Virus record (IMG/VR): IMGVR_UViG_3300045417_000092 | Location: 1-24,206 of that record | Reading direction: 5' to 3' (one strand) | Length of the DNA stretch: 24,206 nt | Origin: a virus | Shown here: one piece after another, positions 20,416 to 24,206 of the stretch | Layout: every line of letters starts with the position of its first letter | Position numbering within the stretch: the stretch's first letter is position 1 | Made by a program: the position numbers and the translations under genes | Notes under the pieces: generated by a model | Databases searched by the model: none | What the model was told of the DNA's origin: nothing | What the model saw: only the letters and a program-made list of their open reading frames with translations

Positions 20416-23400
20416 ATGTCCAGCACCTTCCTTGAGGCCCTTCAGTCCGAGGGCCTCGACCCGGCGTTCCGGCCCCCCGCGCAGGGGGCGCCCGCCGCTC
20501 CCGCCGACGAGGCCCCGGCGCCGGGCGCGGAAGGGGACGACCGCCCCGGGCTGGTTGTGCGCGCCGCCCGTGATGTCGCTGCGGGGGGGCTCATGTCCCC
20601 TTTCTCGGCGATGCGCGGCGCCACCAAGGGCCTCGCAGAGACGGCCGACACGTTCAGCGGCGTCTTCACTGGACTCTCCGACATGCGCCAACGCATGGAC
20701 GGGGACCGCCCCCTTCCGCGCCTGCTGCCCGATGGCAACCGCCTGATTGGCGACGCCATCGGCCTGGCCGGGCGGGGGCTCCACGCTGTCCACGGTTTCC
20801 TCCCCGACAGCCACACGGTGACCGGCAGCCTGGTCGAGGGCCTCGGCCAGTTCGTCGCTGGCAACGTCCTGGCGGGGCGCTACCTCAAGGCCCTCGGGCT
20901 GGCCAACCGTGGCGGCGCCGTGACGCAGACCGTCGCTCGTGATCTCATTGCAGGTGGAACCGCGTTCGACCCGCATGAGGAGCGCCTGTCGAACCTTCTG
21001 CGCGACCATGCGGGCCTGCGCGATCCGGTCACCGCCTTCCTGGCGGCCGACCCCTCCGATGGGGAAGCCGAGGCGCGCCTGAAGTCCGCGCTGGAGAACG
21101 GCGCCGTGGGCGGTCTCGCAGAAGGTGCCTTCCACGCCTTCCGGGCGCTGCGCGCGGCGCGGCGTGGGGACACCGCTGCGGCTGCTGAAGCGGCGGAGGA
21201 GGCTGGGCGGGCGGCCGGCGAGCCGGAAGTCCAGCGGCTTGTCTCCGAGGAGTTTCGGATACGGGCCACGCAGGAGCGTTGGGTCAAGCAGTCCCACACC
21301 GAAACCGAGACGACTACCGACCGCACGGCGACCACCACGGGCCAGCGCACGACTACCACCGAGTCGGTCACCCAGGCCCCCACGACGGGCGAACCGGCCC
21401 GCCCCGAGGTAACCTTCGACGCCTCGGCCGGCGGCACCACCATGCCTCCTCGCATCGCCATCAACGCGGACGAGGGGGCGCTGCTGATGCGCGAGATGGA
21501 GCGGGCGCGGGGCAACCCGCAGCTTCTCGACCGCGAAGCTGCTGGCGTGGTCTGGCGCAACCTCGACCGGATGCAGACGCCTGAGGATGCGGTCGCCCTG
21601 GTGGACGCCCTGGAGCGCACTTACAGCGAGGCATACATCGCCGCCCGGGGCGCCGCCCAAAGCCAGCAGCAACTGGCCGACGCGGCGAACCGCTGGGCCA
21701 CCTCGGCGGCCGACATCGCGGCGGACAACCCGGCGCAGCGTGACCTGCTTGTGCAGGCCATGGCGGCGGACCTGGGGGATGCCCGGCGGATCGGCGCCCG
21801 CGCGCTCGCCTACTCGGCGCTCACCGCGTCGATCCAGCGGCGCGCTGCTGAGATGGCCGAGCAGGTTATCCTGGCTGCCGCAGGGCGCCCTTTCACGCTG
21901 TTCAACGGAGACCGGGACGCCCTCATGGCGGCCTTCCTCCGAGACACCAACCTGCTCGCCAACATCGACCCCTTGACCCTGGGGCTCCGCTCGCAGTTCG
22001 GTCGCAACCTCTCGATGCTCAACGGCATTGTGGATGGAGCGGCGCGGGGGGCAGACGCTCTGGCAGCGGCGGTCACGGAGGCCCCAGGCCCCACGACGGT
22101 TTCCCGCACGACCACGCGGACGACTGACTTCACCCGCACCACGTCTTCGACCACCACCAGGCGGACCATCGAGGACACCATTGAAGGCGGCGAGCGGTTT
22201 GTCGTCGAGCTTGCCTACCGCATCCGCTACGCGAACACCGCGCAGCAGGCCCGCCGGATCGCCTCCCGACACTTCCAAGGGAGGGGCGCCTGGGACGCCT
22301 TCTCCGAGATGTGGACTGGCGCCCTCCTGTCCTCCCCGAAGACGCACATGGTCGGCGCCCTCGCCTCCACCTTCCGCCTCGGCTTGCAGACGCCCGTGGA
22401 GCGGCTGATGGCGGGCGTCCTCCAGGCCGGCACGGGGAACTTCGAGAGCGGCTGGCGGAACATGCGCGAGGCGGTCTACCAGTATGAAGGGATGGTCCGG
22501 TCGCTGAACGACGCGGTGCGCCTCGCCGGGCGGGCCATGCGCGAAGGCGACAGCCTCATCGACCCCAGCCGGACGCAGCTTGAACACGCAACCGGCGCCT
22601 TCAACGCCAGCACCTTCGGTGTGAACGACAACTCCTTCGCCAGCTTCGTCGTGAACGGGCTTGGCGCCGTCGCCCGCGCGCCGAGCAACCTTCTCGTGAC
22701 GCAGGACGAGTTCTTCAAGCAGCTTGCCTACCGAGGCCGCGTTTACGCCATGGCGCGGCGGGAAGCGGGGGACATGGGGCTCAACGCGCAGCAGGCGGCC
22801 GAGCATATCGAGCGCCGCATCGCCGGCTCCCTCGATGGCACCACAGGGCGCGGCACCCAGGACGAGGCCCTCGCCTATGCCCGGCAGATCACCTTCACCG
22901 ACGAGTTTGGGGAAGGCTGGCTGTCCGAGATCGGCCGAGGCGTGCAGCAGTTCAAGGCGCGTGCGCCCTGGTTCCATGTCGTGATGCCCTTCGTGCGCGT
23001 TCCCACGAATGTCCTCCGTGAGGTGGTCAACACGAACCCGATCACGGCAGGCTTCCAGCGGGAGTTCCGTGCGGAGTTGGCGGCTGGCGGTGATCGCGCT
23101 GCGATGGCGATGTCTCGCCTCGGGACCGGCACGGCAGTGAGCCTCCTGGCGGTCCACTGGGCGCTCGACGGCACCATCACTGGGGCCGGCCCGAGTAACC
23201 CCCAGGCGCGTCGCGGGCAGAGCGGCTTCGACTACCAGCCAAACTCCATCCGCATCACTGACGACGACGGGACGACCCGCTACATCTCCTACAACCGGGC
23301 CGACCCCTTCGGCGTTATCCTCTCCATTGCCGCCACCATCGCGGACATTGCGAGGGACATGGAGATGGAGACGCGGGACAGCCGGCTCGACGATGCGATC

Positions 23401-24206
23401 TTCCTGATGGTCGCGGGTGCGACCAAGGCGCTCGCATCGAAGACCTACGCCACGGGCCTCCTTCAAGTCGCGTCCGCCATCGCTGACGGCGACGCGCGCA
23501 CCGAGGTGGTCCTGCGCTCCCTGGCGGCCACCCTGGTGCCGGCCATTACGCGCGACCTGTCGCACTCCACCTACGGGAACGAATACTTCCGGGAGGCGAC
23601 CACCATCGCGGAAGCCATGCGTGCGCGCACCCCGGGCTTCGGGGACGTGGACGTGCGGTTCAACGCCCTTGGCGACCCCGTGCGGATGCCCACCGGGGCC
23701 GGTCCCTCAGTTGTCCCCCAGGCGGTGCTGAACGTGATCTCTCCGTTCGCCATGACGCGCGTGGATGGGGCCGACACGGTGGGGCGCGAACTGCTGCGCC
23801 TCCAGATGCACCACAACGCCGGCTTCTCCCCGCCCTCGCCCAACCCCGGGAACGTGGGGATCGACCTTCGCGACTTCCGCCTCCCCGAGGGTGGCACCGC
23901 ACACGGCCGTCTCCAACAACTGGTCGGGGAGGTGACGCCGGGCGGCCGGAACATCCGGGCCGCGTTCGAGACGCTGTTCGCCTCGGAACGCTACGCGCGT
24001 GCGACGGACGGCACGGGCGACATCAACGGAACCCGGATGCAGATGGTGCAGTCGCTGTTCCAGGGATACCACCAGGCGGCCCTCGCGGAACTCCAGAAGG
24101 AACTGCCTGAGGTCCGCGATGCGATCCGCGCCCGTATGCTCCTCCAGCGCGACGTGCAGCGTGAAGGCGGCCCGGCGGTGATCGAGCGGCGTCGCCGGCC
24201 GCAGGC
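20416..24206 (+). CDS. T7 gp16-like internal virion protein D (3' end outside window)
   Basis: The frame from ATG 20416 is open for 1263 codons to the window end without a stop (T7 gp16: 1318 residues). It follows the gp15-like stop by three bases. Features seen are an Ala/Pro-rich N-terminus, hydrophobic helices (residues about 55-75 and 100-160), two Thr-rich segments (about 295-328 and 560-588), and a long helical part including ALLSSPKTHMVGALASTFRL, APWFHVVMPFVRVPTNVLRE and YISYNRADPFGVILSIAATI, typical of large podovirus ejection proteins. No lytic transglycosylase motif is visible at the N-terminus, where T7 gp16 has one. The family call rests on position, size and these segments. Confidence 0.88.
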   Translation, partial: MSSTFLEALQSEGLDPAFRPPAQGAPAAPADEAPAPGAEGDDRPGLVVRAARDVAAGGLMSPFSAMRGATKGLAETADTFSGVFTGLSDMRQRMDGDRPLPRLLPDGNRLIGDAIGLAGRGLHAVHGFLPDSHTVTGSLVEGLGQFVAGNVLAGRYLKALGLANRGGAVTQTVARDLIAGGTAFDPHEERLSNLLRDHAGLRDPVTAFLAADPSDGEAEARLKSALENGAVGGLAEGAFHAFRALRAARRGDTAAAAEAAEEAGRAAGEPEVQRLVSEEFRIRATQERWVKQSHTETETTTDRTATTTGQRTTTTESVTQAPTTGEPARPEVTFDASAGGTTMPPRIAINADEGALLMREMERARGNPQLLDREAAGVVWRNLDRMQTPEDAVALVDALERTYSEAYIAARGAAQSQQQLADAANRWATSAADIAADNPAQRDLLVQAMAADLGDARRIGARALAYSALTASIQRRAAEMAEQVILAAAGRPFTLFNGDRDALMAAFLRDTNLLANIDPLTLGLRSQFGRNLSMLNGIVDGAARGADALAAAVTEAPGPTTVSRTTTRTTDFTRTTSSTTTRRTIEDTIEGGERFVVELAYRIRYANTAQQARRIASRHFQGRGAWDAFSEMWTGALLSSPKTHMVGALASTFRLGLQTPVERLMAGVLQAGTGNFESGWRNMREAVYQYEGMVRSLNDAVRLAGRAMREGDSLIDPSRTQLEHATGAFNASTFGVNDNSFASFVVNGLGAVARAPSNLLVTQDEFFKQLAYRGRVYAMARREAGDMGLNAQQAAEHIERRIAGSLDGTTGRGTQDEALAYARQITFTDEFGEGWLSEIGRGVQQFKARAPWFHVVMPFVRVPTNVLREVVNTNPITAGFQREFRAELAAGGDRAAMAMSRLGTGTAVSLLAVHWALDGTITGAGPSNPQARRGQSGFDYQPNSIRITDDDGTTRYISYNRADPFGVILSIAATIADIARDMEMETRDSRLDDAIFLMVAGATKALASKTYATGLLQVASAIADGDARTEVVLRSLAATLVPAITRDLSHSTYGNEYFREATTIAEAMRARTPGFGDVDVRFNALGDPVRMPTGAGPSVVPQAVLNVISPFAMTRVDGADTVGRELLRLQMHHNAGFSPPSPNPGNVGIDLRDFRLPEGGTAHGRLQQLVGEVTPGGRNIRAAFETLFASERYARATDGTGDINGTRMQMVQSLFQGYHQAALAELQKELPEVRDAIRARMLLQRDVQREGGPAVIERRRRPQ

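Noticed and set aside
19846-23565. A 1239-codon open frame on the minus strand opposite the gp15/gp16-like genes
   Set aside because: It is a shadow of GC-rich codon use in the + strand genes; the + frame is continuous, in T7 gene order and has ribosome-site context, while the minus translation is low in normal motifs and full of Arg/Gly/Val.
1-24206. CRISPR array, tRNA, rRNA, insertion sequence or integrase
   Set aside because: No spaced direct repeats, cloverleaf with T-arm consensus, or transposase/recombinase motifs were seen on either strand.

Overview
The window is a continuous stretch of a lytic, T7-like podovirus genome. It is GC-rich (roughly two thirds G+C by eye, with strong G/C preference at third codon positions), which suggests an alphaproteobacterial or similarly GC-rich host; the host is an inference. 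All supported genes lie on the + strand. They are packed tightly, mostly with ATGA or GTGA stop/start overlaps. The large minus-strand open frames are composition shadows.

Left part (1-9205), DNA metabolism. Three small coupled genes come first, then a gp2.5-type ssDNA-binding protein, a T7 endonuclease I-type Holliday junction resolvase, a T7 lysozyme-type amidase, a small helix-turn-helix protein, a gp4-type primase-helicase, several small unknown genes, a SleB-type cell-wall hydrolase, a gp5-type family A DNA polymerase, a GIY-YIG protein, a MazG-like protein, a small secreted or membrane protein, a gp6-type 5'-3' exonuclease and a DUF3310 protein. A textbook intrinsic terminator (9171-9205) closes the block.

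Right part (9206-24206), virion morphogenesis in T7 order. Three small or low-complexity proteins precede the gp8-type portal. A small gene follows, then the gp9-type scaffold, a small beta-rich putative head protein, the gp10-type major capsid protein with a strong terminator directly behind it (like T-phi of T7), tail tubular proteins A and B (gp11, gp12), and internal virion proteins gp13-, gp14-, gp15- and gp16-like. The gp16-like gene runs off the window. RNA polymerase, terminase, tail fibre and lysis genes are not in the window and would be expected outside it.

The least ordinary places are: (i) 13201-13473, the longest stretch without a recognised gene, upstream of the capsid gene, with a decayed or frameshifted mini-gene, hairpins and a T7-promoter-like CACTATA; (ii) the GIY-YIG gene after the polymerase, which has no usable start codon where its domain begins and whose C-terminal end is echoed 305 bp downstream; (iii) a polymerase with a much reduced thioredoxin-binding segment; (iv) two different peptidoglycan hydrolases inside the replication block. 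I see no CRISPR array, tRNA, insertion sequence, integrase or recognisable defence or counter-defence system.
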